DNA from: Mus musculus
Lineage: Eukaryota; Chordata; Mammalia; Rodentia; Muridae
Reading direction: 5' to 3'
DNA length: 64,000 nucleotides
Assembly: GCF_000001635.26 (NCBI RefSeq)
Contig: NC_000079.6
Coordinates: 70,528,018 to 70,592,017, forward strand
The position numbers were made by a program, and so were the translations under genes. Positions 12,986 through 23,672 of this stretch are shown piece by piece. Every line of letters starts with the position of its first letter. Positions within the stretch are counted from its first letter, which is position 1. The notes below the pieces were generated by a model. The model did no database searches and was not told the DNA's origin. It saw only the letters and a list, made by a program, of their open reading frames with translations.

Positions 12986-13277
12986 AAGAGATGCTGGGGA
13001 CCCTGTGACATTTCCCAGGCAGCTTAGAAAATGGGACAGAGGGTGTAGTGGTGTACAAATATACCAGTAGAAAAGAGAGCCAGAACAGGAGCAGTGTTCT
13101 GCAAATGGCTGATGTACTCTCTGCCACCCCTCCAGCCCTAGCAACAACTTACCCATCCTTCATCCTTTTCTCATAGGATAGTCCTCTGTGAAAATGGTGA
13201 ACTGCATCCACAGATCAGAACCCGGTACCTGGTGATGACTGATGAGCTCTAGCTATTTGTTCACCTTTGAAATGAGT

Positions 13278-13279
13278 GT

Positions 13280-13321
<42 letters not shown>

Positions 13322-13461
13322 TCACATGCACACATTCACACATACACTCACGTACACATATACATACACATATACACACTCACATATAAACAAACACACT
13401 CATACACTCACACATGCACACATACATACACACACATTTATACACTCACATGTGCACACAC

Positions 13462-13522
<61 letters not shown>
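13278..13522. repeat. Compound (CA)n - (TACA/CTCA)n - (AT)n microsatellite
   Basis: Pure CA at about 13280-13316, interrupted CA to 13463, then about 29 uninterrupted AT units at 13464-13522. Confidence 0.96.
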
Positions 13523-13524
<2 letters not shown>

Positions 13525-14415
13525 TCTCCCCTAAAGGCTGGGGACACACAAAGCAAAATCTATGATATTTGGCATCACTGAGCTTCTCTAGCTCAGAGAA
13601 GGTCACTGGACAGACCTACTCCATGCATCTTCTGTATGTAAGGAAGAACTTCAACAATAGCAGTGGGGAGGGGAAAGCTGGAGCATCTAAGAACTCCAAA
13701 ATTCCAACCTGAAGCTAAAGGGATGGGGAACAAGGAAAGGAGGACCTTCAGGCAAGACTGCACCATGAAGTCTTTATTTGATGTTTATTATGTTTAAAGA
13801 TGTAGCATGCACAGTATCACTCAAAATTTGTGTGTTCCCCCTCTATCAACCAAAACTTCAACATTTCTTGTGCTCTCAGTGGTCCAGCTCTGCAATACCA
13901 AAGGCTCCAGGCCAGAGGAGCTGAGTTTGGCTCTCTCTTGCTTCACTTCTGAGAGGCATGACAATGAAGTTTTCTCCATTACGAAAACTTCAGGAAACAC
14001 AAACAGAAAAAATACAAATCACCCTTACATATGATAAAATCTGGTTACTGCCATGTGCCAATCCTAGATTATCACCTTCAGTCTTAACTTCAGATCTCTG
14101 AGACAGAGGGGCCGAGGAACTTTGACTCCAAAGCTGGGCACTGCTCAGGCCAGTGTGATCAAGCTCTGGCATCAGGCTCTGCCCTGCAGCTCACCAACAT
14201 TATCCTACTGAGAATGTTTGAGCAGACATTCATATAGCATCAATGTCAACATTTGAAGAAAAGAACCCAGTGGCATTAGGAAGTTCTAGGTGTTCTGGAA
14301 TCATGTTCCTTTAAAGTTCCTAAATATGAATAGCTCCCAAGTCTCCCAAGGTTAGACTTCCTGCTGGTTTCTATCATTCTCCTCTCTGAGTCTTCCACCA
14401 TGTTTCCAAGGACTT
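13523..14415. other. Unique sequence, nothing recognised
   Basis: No exon or repeat family was identified. Confidence 0.45.
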
Positions 14416-14660
14416 CCATGGTCTGTCTTTCATATAAGAGACTTGTTAACAACACAAAACCTTTTGTGCTTGTCTTCCTTCACCCATCACTATGTTGTGG
14501 GACTCCCTTGTGTTGTAGGACAGCCCAATACACTGGGCTGTTTTAAATCTGTAGAACATACCATTCATGGATAGACCAATGTTTATCTGTCCATATCTTG
14601 GTGGCTGTCTCAGCTGTTTTACCTCTTAGATATTGTACACATAACTTGAGCTATAAGCAG
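14416..14660 (-). repeat. Ancient L1 (L1M-type) 3' UTR, antisense
   Basis: The stretch CATTCATGGATAGACCAATG followed by TTTATCTGTCCATATCTTGG is the reverse complement of the mammalian L1 3' UTR signature. The segment is diverged and short. Confidence 0.55.
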
Positions 14661-14970
14661 ATATTTATTGAGTACTTCCTTGCAATTCTTTCTGAGCCTG
14701 TTTTTAGAAGCAGAAATGTTGCCTTTTGGAGGAATGACCACACCAATTCCCACAGAAACTGAGTCATTTCATATTTTAATGATCAGATTAGAAGTGTTAC
14801 AAGATTTCTACAGCTGCACCCAAAGCAGTTATTTACCATTAAAAAGCAAAATACCACCACCACTCCAAAGGAAAAGACGTGTTATGCCATGAATATTTTG
14901 TTTGCATTTCCACAGCAACTAGAGGTCTTGACTATCTTTTCACGTACCTGTTCAGACATAGGCATATAGT

Positions 14971-15036
14971 TTTATATATTGTACAGGTTATACATAATGT
15001 ACAGGTTATATACACTGTACAGATTATTACCTTAAA

Positions 15037-15090
<54 letters not shown>

Positions 15091-15159
15091 GGTTATGTAC
15101 TGTACAGGTTATATACTGTGTAGGTTATGTACTGTACAGGTTATATACTGTGCAGTTTA
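14971..15159. repeat. 16-bp minisatellite, left part, with an internal (AT)n
   Basis: Units of about GGTTATATACTGTACA repeat with small changes. The array is broken by a pure AT tract at 15039-15084. The same unit resumes at 15331, beyond a B2 SINE. Confidence 0.9.
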
Positions 15160-15330
15160 GCTGGAGAGATAGCTCAGCAGTTAAGAGCACTGACTGCTCT
15201 TCCAGAGGTTCTGAGTTCAATTCCCAGCAATAGCATGGTGGCTCACAAACATCTGTAATGGGATCTGAGGCCCTCTTCTGGTGTGTCTAAGAGAGTGACA
15301 GTGTACTCATATACAGAAAATAAATAAATA
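15160..15330 (+). repeat. B2 SINE inserted in the 16-bp array
   Basis: A full B2 body: GCTGGAGAGATAGCTCAGCA head, GAGCACTGACTGCTCTTCCA, ATGGTGGCTCACAAACATCT, and a tail ending TAAATAAATA. It is flanked on both sides by units of the same minisatellite. Confidence 0.95.
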
Positions 15331-15422
15331 TACTGAAAAGGTTATATACTGTACAGATTAGATACTATACAGGTTATATACTATACAGGTTATACACCGT
15401 GTAGGTTATATACTGTATAAAT
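15331..15422. repeat. 16-bp minisatellite, right part
   Basis: About five units of the GGTTATATACTGTACA type (variants ACTATACA, CCGTGTA) continue the left array. Confidence 0.9.
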
Positions 15423-15439
15423 GCTCTGGCCAGTTTTAA

Positions 15440-15795
15440 ACTTGAGCTGTCTTTCTGTTTTTGAATTTTTGGTTTCTTCATATATTTGGGGCTCTAGGCT
15501 ATAAACTGATGAGTGAATCATAAATAATTTTATTTTGTTTACTGTCTTTCTCTTCTCCATAACATCATTTGAAGCATGGCTTTCTCTTTTAAGAAAGTCT
15601 TAGCCATCTCATTTTCTATTGTTATGCATTTTTTGTTTGTTTCCATGTTTGGGAATCTGATGTCAAATCCTTAGTCTTGAAGGTTGACAACTGATGCTGA
15701 TATTTTCTTCTAGATTATTTGAACTTTTAGCTTTCCTACTATTGGCCCATTTTTATTTAATTATCATGCATGGTCTGGGGTGAAGTCCAATTTCT

Positions 15796-15827
<32 letters not shown>

Positions 15828-15883
15828 TCCTTCCTTCCTTCCTTCCTTCCTTCTTTCTTTCTCTTTCTTTTTCTTTCTCTCTT

Positions 15884-15938
<55 letters not shown>

Positions 15939-16205
15939 CCTTCTTCTCCTGCTTCTTCCACGTAGCCTAACAACACCGTTGGCAATACAACCCTTTCTCT
16001 GAGTGTTCTGAGCCTTCTCATTTTAAGTCACCTCATTTTAATGTATGGATTTACTCGAGACTGTCAATCTGATTCTAATGATCAGTATGCCTTCACTTTT
16101 GCCAGTACTTCACAGTTTTCATAGACTTGGTTAACTTATTTTTGAAGTTTTGCCTTTACACAATAAATGGAATAATTTTATGGCTTTACCAATAAATCAG
16201 AGTTT
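15440..16205 (-). repeat. Ancient L1 (L1M-type), antisense, with TTTC expansion
   Basis: Blocks such as GCATGGTCTGGGGTGAAGTC, TTCTTCTAGATTATTTGAAC and ATGCCTTCACTTTTGCCAGT align by eye, in order, with the reverse complement of the mammalian L1 ORF2 3' region. The microsatellite at 15791-15957 sits where L1 normally has a pyrimidine stretch. Confidence 0.7.
15791..15957. repeat. (TTTC)n/(TTCC)n/(CT)n microsatellite
   Basis: About 165 bp of pure pyrimidine on the plus strand, changing from TTTC to TTCC to CT and back to TTTC. Confidence 0.96.
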
Positions 16206-16224
16206 TGTTTTTAGATTATCACTA

Positions 16225-16450
16225 TTTCTTAACAGGAGTGCTGTCAAAAGTACACGGGTTGATGTTGATGAACGAGTTGATCTGTAGGTGTTTCTCAAGA
16301 CAACTTTGTAGAAAAGGAACCACTGGGTTATAGAAAATGTCCATTTTCCTGGTTGTGGTAGCTATTGCCAAACATCTTTCCACACACAATCCTCTGGTGT
16401 TTCTTCTAACTTGGAAGGCTGCCCAGTACCTCCACATTCTTGATGCCAAT
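16225..16450 (-). repeat. Ancient L1 3' UTR fragment, antisense
   Basis: CACTGGGTTATAGAAAATGT and ATTTTCCTGGTTGTGGTAGC followed by CTATTGCCAAACATC match old L1 3' UTR antisense sequence. This is a different part of the element from the preceding piece. Confidence 0.55.
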
Positions 16451-17544
16451 TAGATTTAAAAAAAAATGTTTATCTAAAAATCACCTGCATTGGACATCAT
16501 CTGACTTTAGCAGATTTAAAATTACTCACAAGTTGTGAAATACAATTCCCCTTTTCTCCTCATTCTTTCTAAAAATGTAAAAGTCAGATTCTTTGAAACG
16601 GCCAGGAGATTCTGATCCAGATGTAACCATCCACCGGTGAGCTGCAGATTGTGTGCGCCTCCCGGCTGGTAGCTCCACAGAGCACCTGTCATAGTGGTGA
16701 CATTTCTCAGTTTTTAACCTTAAGAATAAGCACTGTGCAGTAGTACATGGTGGTCGATCTACTTTGAATGTAATTGTCCATCTCCAAACGGAATGAGGCT
16801 GCTAAGCCAGCCCTCTCAGGTCCCAATGGCTAGGAGCTACATTGCACTGAGGACAAGAAGATAAATCCTTTATTTGGCACCAGGGACAGCCCTTCTCTGC
16901 ATCCCTGAGAAGAAATGATTCTGGAAGCTCTCCACCGTGGGAAACACATCATTGAATCGTGTGGTCTGTAGAGAGTCACTGAGCCAGAGACAGCACCCCA
17001 TGCCAGAAAGCTCATGATGAGTGCAGAACCACACTAGGAAAGAAAGGAGGGTTGCAGCATAGGATAAACTCCCCCAGCCTTGAGGGTCTCAGAGTCTGAA
17101 ATGTGGACTGCAGCCCAGGGCTCCAGCAGGGCTCCTCGCAGACAAAAGAACTTTAAATGTTTCTCTTTTTGTGTTAAAGCAGAATTATTAAAAAGTACCA
17201 GGAAACAAGTCATGGAGCTGACCCCCTGATGATCCCAGAAGAAACCAGAGTTGGGCTGAGCTGAGCATAGATACTGGAATTCTGATGTGCTTACCATATC
17301 TGCCATCCAACCCTGGTGTAGATATCACCAATCTGCAAACATGTACCTATGTATCAAAACAGCATTCAGTGGTTTTTGCTTTTCATACCCATGAAACCAC
17401 TGCTTTCTTTCTGAGTGGTCACAACAGTCCGCTTAGCCCTGCCTCTGCACACTACTGCCCCCTGCAGGTTATAGAAGAAAGAAAGGCTTTTTGCTTTCTT
17501 TGTTTTTCTCATATGTTTTCTCCAAGTAGGAATGGGGAGCTGGG

Positions 17545-17545
<1 letters not shown>
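16451..17545. other. Unique sequence, nothing recognised
   Basis: No repeat or exon was recognised; some CpG-containing sequence lies at 16620-16670. Confidence 0.45.
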
Positions 17546-17617
<72 letters not shown>

Positions 17618-17777
17618 GAAGAAGAAGAAGAAGAAGAAGAAGAAGAAGAAGAAGAAGAAGAAGAAGAAGAAGAAGAAGAAGAAGAAGAAGCGGGGAGGGG
17701 GAGAGGGAGAAGGGGAGAGGGAGAAGGGGAGAGAGAGAGGGAGAGGGAGGGAGGGAGGGAGAGAGGGAGGGAGAGGG

Positions 17778-17810
<33 letters not shown>

Positions 17811-17815
17811 GAGAG
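17546..17815. repeat. 270-bp polypurine tract: (GA)n, (GAA)n, G/A-rich
   Basis: AG repeats at 17547-17614, GAA repeats at 17615-17690, then GGGAGA-type sequence with a few CAGA units to 17815. The plus strand is nearly all purine, with about six C interruptions. It gives spurious Glu/Arg-rich and Phe/Ser-rich frames. Confidence 0.97.
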
Positions 17816-18740
17816 CACTTTGTGGAGGGAAATAGAACAGGATTTGGGGGACATTTTTCTTCAGAAAGACTGGATTCCCATCTTGTCCTCAGACAGACAT
17901 CTCTGTCCAGGAGGCATTGGATCTAGATAAGTCATCAGCACTCGAGACATTTAGAGGGGACGGGATCAGGGATTTTCCCACCCACACTTCCATACTACTA
18001 CAGATCAAGAGAACACAAGGGAAAATAAGAGAGAAAAAGTAAAAGATTATATATACAATTGAACAAGATAAAGAAAATATGCAAGAACTGACAGAGAAGT
18101 CTTTGGTAAATGAATAAAAAGAAATATAGTCAAGCTTGGCATGCATCCTGCACAATGTTTAGAGAAGAAGAACCCATCCTACAGACAGTGGTCCAAGCAG
18201 GGGCAGCTCGTCAGTAGTAGGTGGGCCTGACACCGCTCTCCTGAATCCTGCTGGCTCACTGGCTGGGGGATAAAAGGCAAAAGCACAAGGGATAACATGT
18301 GCAAAAGAGTAGACGAAGTAGACAGAGAAGGTGGTTAGCGTATTTCGGAGTAGAGGGAACATTTACTTGTCATGGAAGGAGACATGCTGTAAGGAATCTC
18401 CCTGGAAGTGGAGAAAAGCCTTGGTTGGGATTGGGGAGCAGAGTGCATTTATCAAGTTAACAAAATGGGCTCCAAGGAAGAAGAATGCATTCATAAAGGG
18501 TCAGTTCACAACCCAGAAGCCAAAGGTCCAGATGAAACAGAGAACTCAGGAGATAATTGTGATGCCTCCCAACCAGCCATCTTCAGAGGAACTTACATAG
18601 AGGGAAAGGGTGCATGCATGCCCTGACAGACGAGAATGAAAACACAACACAGGATAAAACTCTAGCAGGAGTGGCTTCCACATCCAACACAGGCACTGGA
18701 GAGAATGCAAGTCCCACTCCCATAGTCTTCTACGGTTGGC
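17816..18740. other. Unique sequence, nothing firmly recognised
   Basis: No repeat family was recognised. Overlapping open frames at 18331-18626 are purine-rich and about 70-90 codons long, with no splice signals or known domain. Confidence 0.45.
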
Positions 18741-18899
18741 TTTTATTTATTTATTATTATTTTTGAGACAGGGTTTCTCTGTGTAGCCCTGGCTGTCCTG
18801 GAACTCACTTTGTAGACCAGGCTGGCCTCACACTCAGAAATCTGCCTGCCTCTGCCTCCCAAGTGCTGGGATTAAAGGTGTGTGCCACCCTGCCTGGCT
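18741..18899 (-). repeat. B1 SINE
   Basis: The reverse complement of B1 is complete: poly(T)-side TTTTGAGACAGGGTTTCTCT, TGTGTAGCCCTGGCTGTCCT, GACCAGGCTGGCCTCACACT, TGCTGGGATTAAAGGTGTGT. Few mismatches suggest a fairly young copy. Confidence 0.97.
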
Positions 18900-19089
18900 A
18901 GGGTTGGCTCTTGAGGGACTAATCACTCTAGGTCCAGGAGGTCAGGCACCATCTTGTAAAATCCATGGGCACCTGCAATCACACGTGTACATACACACAC
19001 GTATATGTAATTAAAATGTATAAGATAAATAAAATACAATGTGCTGGGTTAAAAATATTCTGCTCACACACTCTTCTAACCTCTTTGGC
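18900..19089. other. Unique sequence beside the B1
   Basis: Includes a short ACACACACGTATATGTA patch; nothing else was recognised. Confidence 0.4.
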
Positions 19090-19560
19090 AGTGACTGACC
19101 ACAGATAATTTAGAAGGGGGAAGAAAAAAAATAGTGGGAAGATTTTCAAGACTATCCAATTAGAGATTACCTGCTATTTCTAGCATTGTTGTTAGGGTCC
19201 CTCATTCAGAAAGTGCAGTGATTAGTTTTCCTTGGAGAAACACTGGAACAGAATAGCTTTTAGTAGCCATTAATCCCCGTGACCTTATTCACGCCTCTCT
19301 TCAAAAAGGGCACAAAGCAGCAACAGATTCCAAATGAGACTCTGTCTAATGAGCAGCGGCAGACAGGCAATCGTGAATGAGGAGACCGGAGCCTGTAATC
19401 AGCCGCCGGTCGCCAGATAAGACAACGTGGGGCCTAAACAAACAGGTGTATCTCCTGGTAGATAACCCTCTCCTACCTGCAGTTGCTTACTGATTTACAC
19501 GTCCCCAGTCCCACGGAGCACCAGCCAGAGTTCTGGAGACTAATAAGCTGATCTCATTCT
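19090..19560. promoter_or_regulatory. Candidate conserved noncoding element (enhancer-like)
   Basis: A repeat-free block with preserved CpGs (CAGCCGCCGGTCGCCAGATA) and dense transcription-factor-like motifs: TAATCC/TAATCA, AGATAAG (GATA), AAACAAACA (forkhead), ATTAGTTTTCC. Such texture within a repeat-rich flank suggests constraint. No alignment was possible. Confidence 0.38.
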
Positions 19561-20159
19561 TTCTGGCCCAGGGGCCTCAGGCAGGGATGGTCTTTGCCTC
19601 TCTGGGGGACACTGGCAGTGTGTGCAGAGATATTTTTTATACTGCCTAAGGAGAGCAGAGGAGTGCTATTAATGTGTAGCCATGAAGGCTGGGGCTGCAG
19701 CTACCCCACCATATACCAGTGAGCCCGAGGATAATTGCCTGAGCCAATGTGTCAACTGAGCAGAGATTGAGAATCCTTGATTAACCTTGAGCAAATCAGG
19801 ACTACCCAGGCCAACCCTGAGGCAGGAATGACTTCCCACTCCAGGTCTGGAGTCTGTCTTCCTTCTTGGGTGTATAGAATTGCGATTTAAAATGGTAAGG
19901 TAAGTCCGCTGTCATTACAGTGACGGGGGAGGAAGACATGGGACAGATGAGCTGAGGAGAGAAAGTTGGAAGAGTGGGCTGCCAGCTTTGGGATGAGGAT
20001 TCAGAAAGTGGTCTTGTCTCAGGTCTAGGGCACTTGGTGGAAGCCAGTCACTCCCAGCTCACTTCTGTGGAGACAGAATATTAGGTTAGCGAGGACATCT
20101 GCAAAGCAAAGGCTATTCTGTCACCCTAGACAAGAGTGTGCACAGAAAGGGGGTTAGAA
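19561..20159. other. Unique sequence, nothing recognised
   Basis: No repeat family or exon was identified. Confidence 0.4.
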
Positions 20160-20470
20160 TGCATTTAGAAGTGTGTTTATTTTGTTATTTATCCTTTGAG
20201 AATTCTATCCATGTATACAAAGCCTTTTAATCCTATGCATTCCTTCTCTCCCAACTCCTCCTAGATCCTCTCCCACATCCTTTTATTTACTGTTTATAAT
20301 TAAGTTTGTTATTTGAAAGGGTTAGACATGTAAACAATGTATTCTGATTCTCTTTGCCCATCTACTCTTTGCCCCTACCCCTCACAATCAATCCCTCTCT
20401 TGAGATTTTTGACTTTCTTTTTGTTTGCCCTGCATTTAGTTTTAACCAGGGCCACCTGTGTGACCACTGG
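20160..20470 (-). repeat. L1 (Lx-like) 3' UTR fragment, antisense
   Basis: TTTGAGAATTCTATCCATGT and CCCAACTCCTCCTAGATCCT are characteristic of rodent L1 3' UTR read in antisense. The remainder is diverged. Confidence 0.5.
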
Positions 20471-20649
20471 ATCGGAACTCTCAATGGTTACCAGTGATCT
20501 GTGAATGTTTTAAGATACATAGCAAAAAAATCAGAAAAGCATAAAAAGGTCTTGTAAAATGAACATATCCCAGTGGCATGTGTGGTCCATACTGTATGGT
20601 CAAACCTTGAAAATATACCAAGTGAGAGAGAAATAATATACTATATGTT

Positions 20650-20674
20650 AATATATATATATATATATATATAT
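20650..20674. repeat. (AT)n microsatellite
   Basis: About 12 AT units. Confidence 0.95.
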
Positions 20675-21598
20675 GCCTCAAATTGCATTTTACTACATGA
20701 GATGTCTAGAATAAGCTGATATGCACAACAGAAAGATTGACCATTGCCAGGGCCACCAGGGGTGACTACATTTTAGAAGAAAATGTTCTGCAGCCAGAAA
20801 ATGCACAATAGTCTGACTGTTAATGGGGTACTTTGATATGGTCATGATGGTGACATTTTCACTACATAAGTTTTATCTTGGACACAGAAACATTTGAGGA
20901 GCCCTCCCTTGGGAAGACAATGATAAGTTCTAATAAGTGGAAGGGAAGGGAAGCTGCCTCCTCCTTACTCATGTTAGCCAGCGGGGCTCCCCTGTCCCCT
21001 TCACCCAGCCTAAAGGTGGATTTTATTAAGGCACAATGAGAGTTCACTGTGTCACCCTGTTCCTCTGCCCTTTCCAATGTCCCTTGTATCCCTTATATCG
21101 CCTGGACACTGTCATGTCCTAGTGCATTTTCTATCATTCAGTGCCAGGCCTCTCCTTGCCTCTTTATATAGCCGCGATGTTTAGTACTACCCCACATCTT
21201 CCTGCAATATCCAGTAAATGCACAGCACGGAGAGTTCCTCTGAATGTCAAAGGAGATTGCCTTGGAAACAAAGACACCGAGAACCTCCCGAGGTACGGCG
21301 GGCTGAAAGGTGCCTCAAGAAAATGAAAAATATTCCATTACCTGTAAGGCTTAAGGGAGTGACAGCCACATATTCATACTTTCAGCTCTTAATGCAGGGT
21401 GTCTAGACACAGATAATACCCTGATCCATGTGCTCTGTTTATCCATCTGTGCAGCATATATTTACGGTGTCACGTGATAGACACATCACAACCGATGGCA
21501 ACTATCCTCAGGAAAAAGTGATAAATGAAAGGCCAGAAAACCTCCGGCAGTAACTGAAGCCATTCTGCCTTCTGCCCTTGCAAACAGGATGCTGGATG
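20675..21598. other. Unique sequence, nothing recognised
   Basis: No repeat or exon was recognised. A CpG-containing stretch at 21270-21305 (CCGAGGTACGGCGG) stands out slightly. Confidence 0.4.
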
Positions 21599-21628
21599 TT
21601 GTTGTTGTTGTTGATGATGATGATGATT
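21599..21628. repeat. (GTT)n(GAT)n trinucleotide patch
   Basis: Five GTT-type units pass directly into four GAT units. Confidence 0.9.
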
Positions 21629-22005
21629 TATTAACAGACAGATCACTGTAAGACTTGTGATTCATTTATTTGTCATCTATTTATGTAAGTCTGACTTTCC
21701 ATTCCCACAGTGGTGTCTAGGGGTATGTTGGAGTACCAGCAACCTTCACAGAGCAAGTCCCCACAAACCACGGGAGAGAAAAGATGGCAAACATCTTTTC
21801 TTCCCCTGAGGGTCAAAGAGTCTGAGTTTCAGACCGATGCTCTATGAACTGTGCGAAATTCTCCATAGCATTTGATCTTTAGTTTTCTGAATTCTAATGA
21901 GCATTATGGCATTGCTTATCTGGGCTTTGCTTCTTCATTTGTTTGCTGTTGTGTGAACATGATGTGTGGCCATTGGTGTATAGTGTGCAGTACAGACAAG
22001 GGAGA
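21629..22005. other. Unclassified sequence, possibly old repeat
   Basis: A TTATTTGTCATCTATTTATG segment and ATGCTCTATGAACTG hint at a decayed SINE or LTR in antisense, but I could not assign it. Confidence 0.3.
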
Positions 22006-22245
22006 TAAGACACCATGACCAAGACAACTTACAGAAAGGAAGAGTTTTGGAAGCTTGTATTTCCATAGATAGAGCCCACAATGGTAAGAGAGGCTGGGTA
22101 GGGAGTGGCCAGAACAGGAAGATAAGAGATCACATCTCCATCCACACTAAGGATGCAGAGGAAACTGAAAGTGGACGAAGGAGAGGCTAGAGTCTCTGAA
22201 AGCCTGCACTTAGGGACATACTTCCTCCAGCAAGGATCTCCCTCT
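22006..22245 (-). repeat. Old rodent repeat (same family as 2962-3332), antisense, first half
   Basis: It starts GATAAGACACCATGACCAAG followed by ACAACTTACAGAAAGGAAG and reaches CATACTTCCTCCAGCAAGG, the reverse complement of the family's 3' half. The remainder appears at 22613-22712 after an insertion. Confidence 0.6.
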
Positions 22246-22612
22246 GTGGTGGTGGAATGAGAATGGCCCTCACAGGCTCATGTGTCTGAGTACCTGATCC
22301 TTAGTTGGCCCTGCTGTTTGGCAGAGTTTGGGTAGTATGGCCTTATTGAAAGAAGCGCATCACCAGAGACAGGCTTTGAGCATTTAAAGACTCTCCTCAT
22401 TTGCAATTTACTTTCTGTTTTGTCCTTGTTGTTCAAGATGTGAGCCACTGACATCCCTGTCCTCTGCCACAAGTGCCTGCTGCCATGCCTCCCTGCTGTG
22501 ACCGTGATGGACTCCTAACCCTCTGCAACTGTGAGCCAGAGAAACCATCTTTCTAGAAGTTGCTTTGGTAGTGTTGCTTTATCAAGGTAACAGAAAAGCA
22601 ACCAATACAACC
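22246..22612 (+). repeat. Same rodent repeat family, sense copy nested inside the antisense copy
   Basis: It starts TGTGGTGGTGGAATGAGAAT followed by GGCCCTCACAGGCTCATG, passes through TGTCCTTGTTGTTCAAGATG and GTGAGCC, and ends AACAGAAAAGCAACCAATAC. It is nearly full length relative to the copy at 2962. Confidence 0.6.
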
Positions 22613-22712
22613 TTTCAAAGATTCCACAGTCTTCCCAAAACAGCCACCGACTAGGAACCAAGTGTTCAGATAGATGAGCCTACGCAGGACTTTTCTCATT
22701 CACACCATGACA
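22613..22712 (-). repeat. Old rodent repeat, antisense, second half
   Basis: CCACCGACTAGGAACCAAGT followed by GTTCAGATAGATGAGCCTAC and TTTCTCATTCACACCATGAC is the reverse complement of the family's 5' end, continuing the half at 22006-22245. Confidence 0.58.
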
Positions 22713-23340
22713 TGGCGTTCTCCAGCTCTACTGATCCAGCATCTGCAGTCTTTTCTCTGCTGCGAAGAGTTAGTTGGGTTCAGAGTCTAAATGGAATTTT
22801 TGTTCACAGGAAATGAATCACACACTAATAATTCAGGGTTATTTTCCCAAGAGTAGATTTAATGTATTAAAATTATAGTTAAACACTATGGTGTCAATAG
22901 TACATTGTGCTTTTCTACTTTCTGTGATTAAGGATTTAGAGTTAAGTGCTAAAATTTTAAAGGTTCAACCCCTGGCTACCACACTGCATGTGGCAGGGCC
23001 ATGCCATGATTTGGGCTCCAGAGAAACTGTGTGGAATACTGGTAATCCTCCAGCCCTGTGTGATGGAAGGGTCTACAGTTCTGAACAGCTCCCAGCAGAG
23101 ATAGAATTCCTCTTCAGCTGCAGTCACAAGCAGTCTCCTTTAGAGGGTCATAGTTGGCTCCTTGCTTTCTTAGAGATACATGGAAGGGATTATGTAAATA
23201 TCTAAATCTTCTCTCCACTTAAGACTCCATGATTCCAAGACTACGTAACCATCTTCTACATTACTTCAGAAAACCACCATTTTCTTCAGTAAACTTGAAA
23301 AACACCCACTGAATAATTTTGATCACTTAGAAATACTGTC
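22713..23340. other. Unique sequence, nothing recognised
   Basis: AT-rich at 22800-22960. The 105-codon open frame at 22888-23205 shows no domain pattern or splice context. Confidence 0.4.
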
Positions 23341-23672
23341 AGGAGCTGGAGAGATGGCTCAGTGAGTGGTTAAGAGGGGTTATTGGACAAGTGTAAGAAC
23401 CTGGGTTCAAATCCCCAAACGATGCCCTGCATGGTCCAAACTCATCTATAACCCCAGCATTATAAAGCATAGAGACAAGAGGAAGACTGGGTCTCACAAG
23501 CCACCAACTTAGACACAGGCTCAGTGACAGATCCTGTCTCAGGATAGTAAGAAAGAGTGATAGACCAGCATAAGTATACCCGGGTCCCTCCTCCAGTCTC
23601 CGTATATACCCAGGCTTAGGTGCATTCATCCATACAGATAAATGTACTTATATATATATAAAAAAAAGAAAC
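23341..23672 (+). repeat. Composite B2/B3-headed SINE with B1-like middle
   Basis: The head is GGAGCTGGAGAGATGGCTCA and the body CTGGGTTCAAATCCCCAAAC. The middle (ATAACCCCAGCA, TCAGTGACAGATCCTGTCTC) is B1-like, and the tail is A-rich. At about 330 bp it is longer than plain B2 or B3. Confidence 0.65.

Noticed and set aside
17285..17926. 213-codon Glu/Arg-rich and 162-codon Phe/Ser-rich frames
   Set aside because: They are translations of the GA/GAA polypurine tract, with no conserved flanks.
18331..18626. Overlapping purine-rich frames at 18.3-18.6 kb
   Set aside because: Two frames are open at once over the same purine-rich DNA, which points to composition rather than coding.
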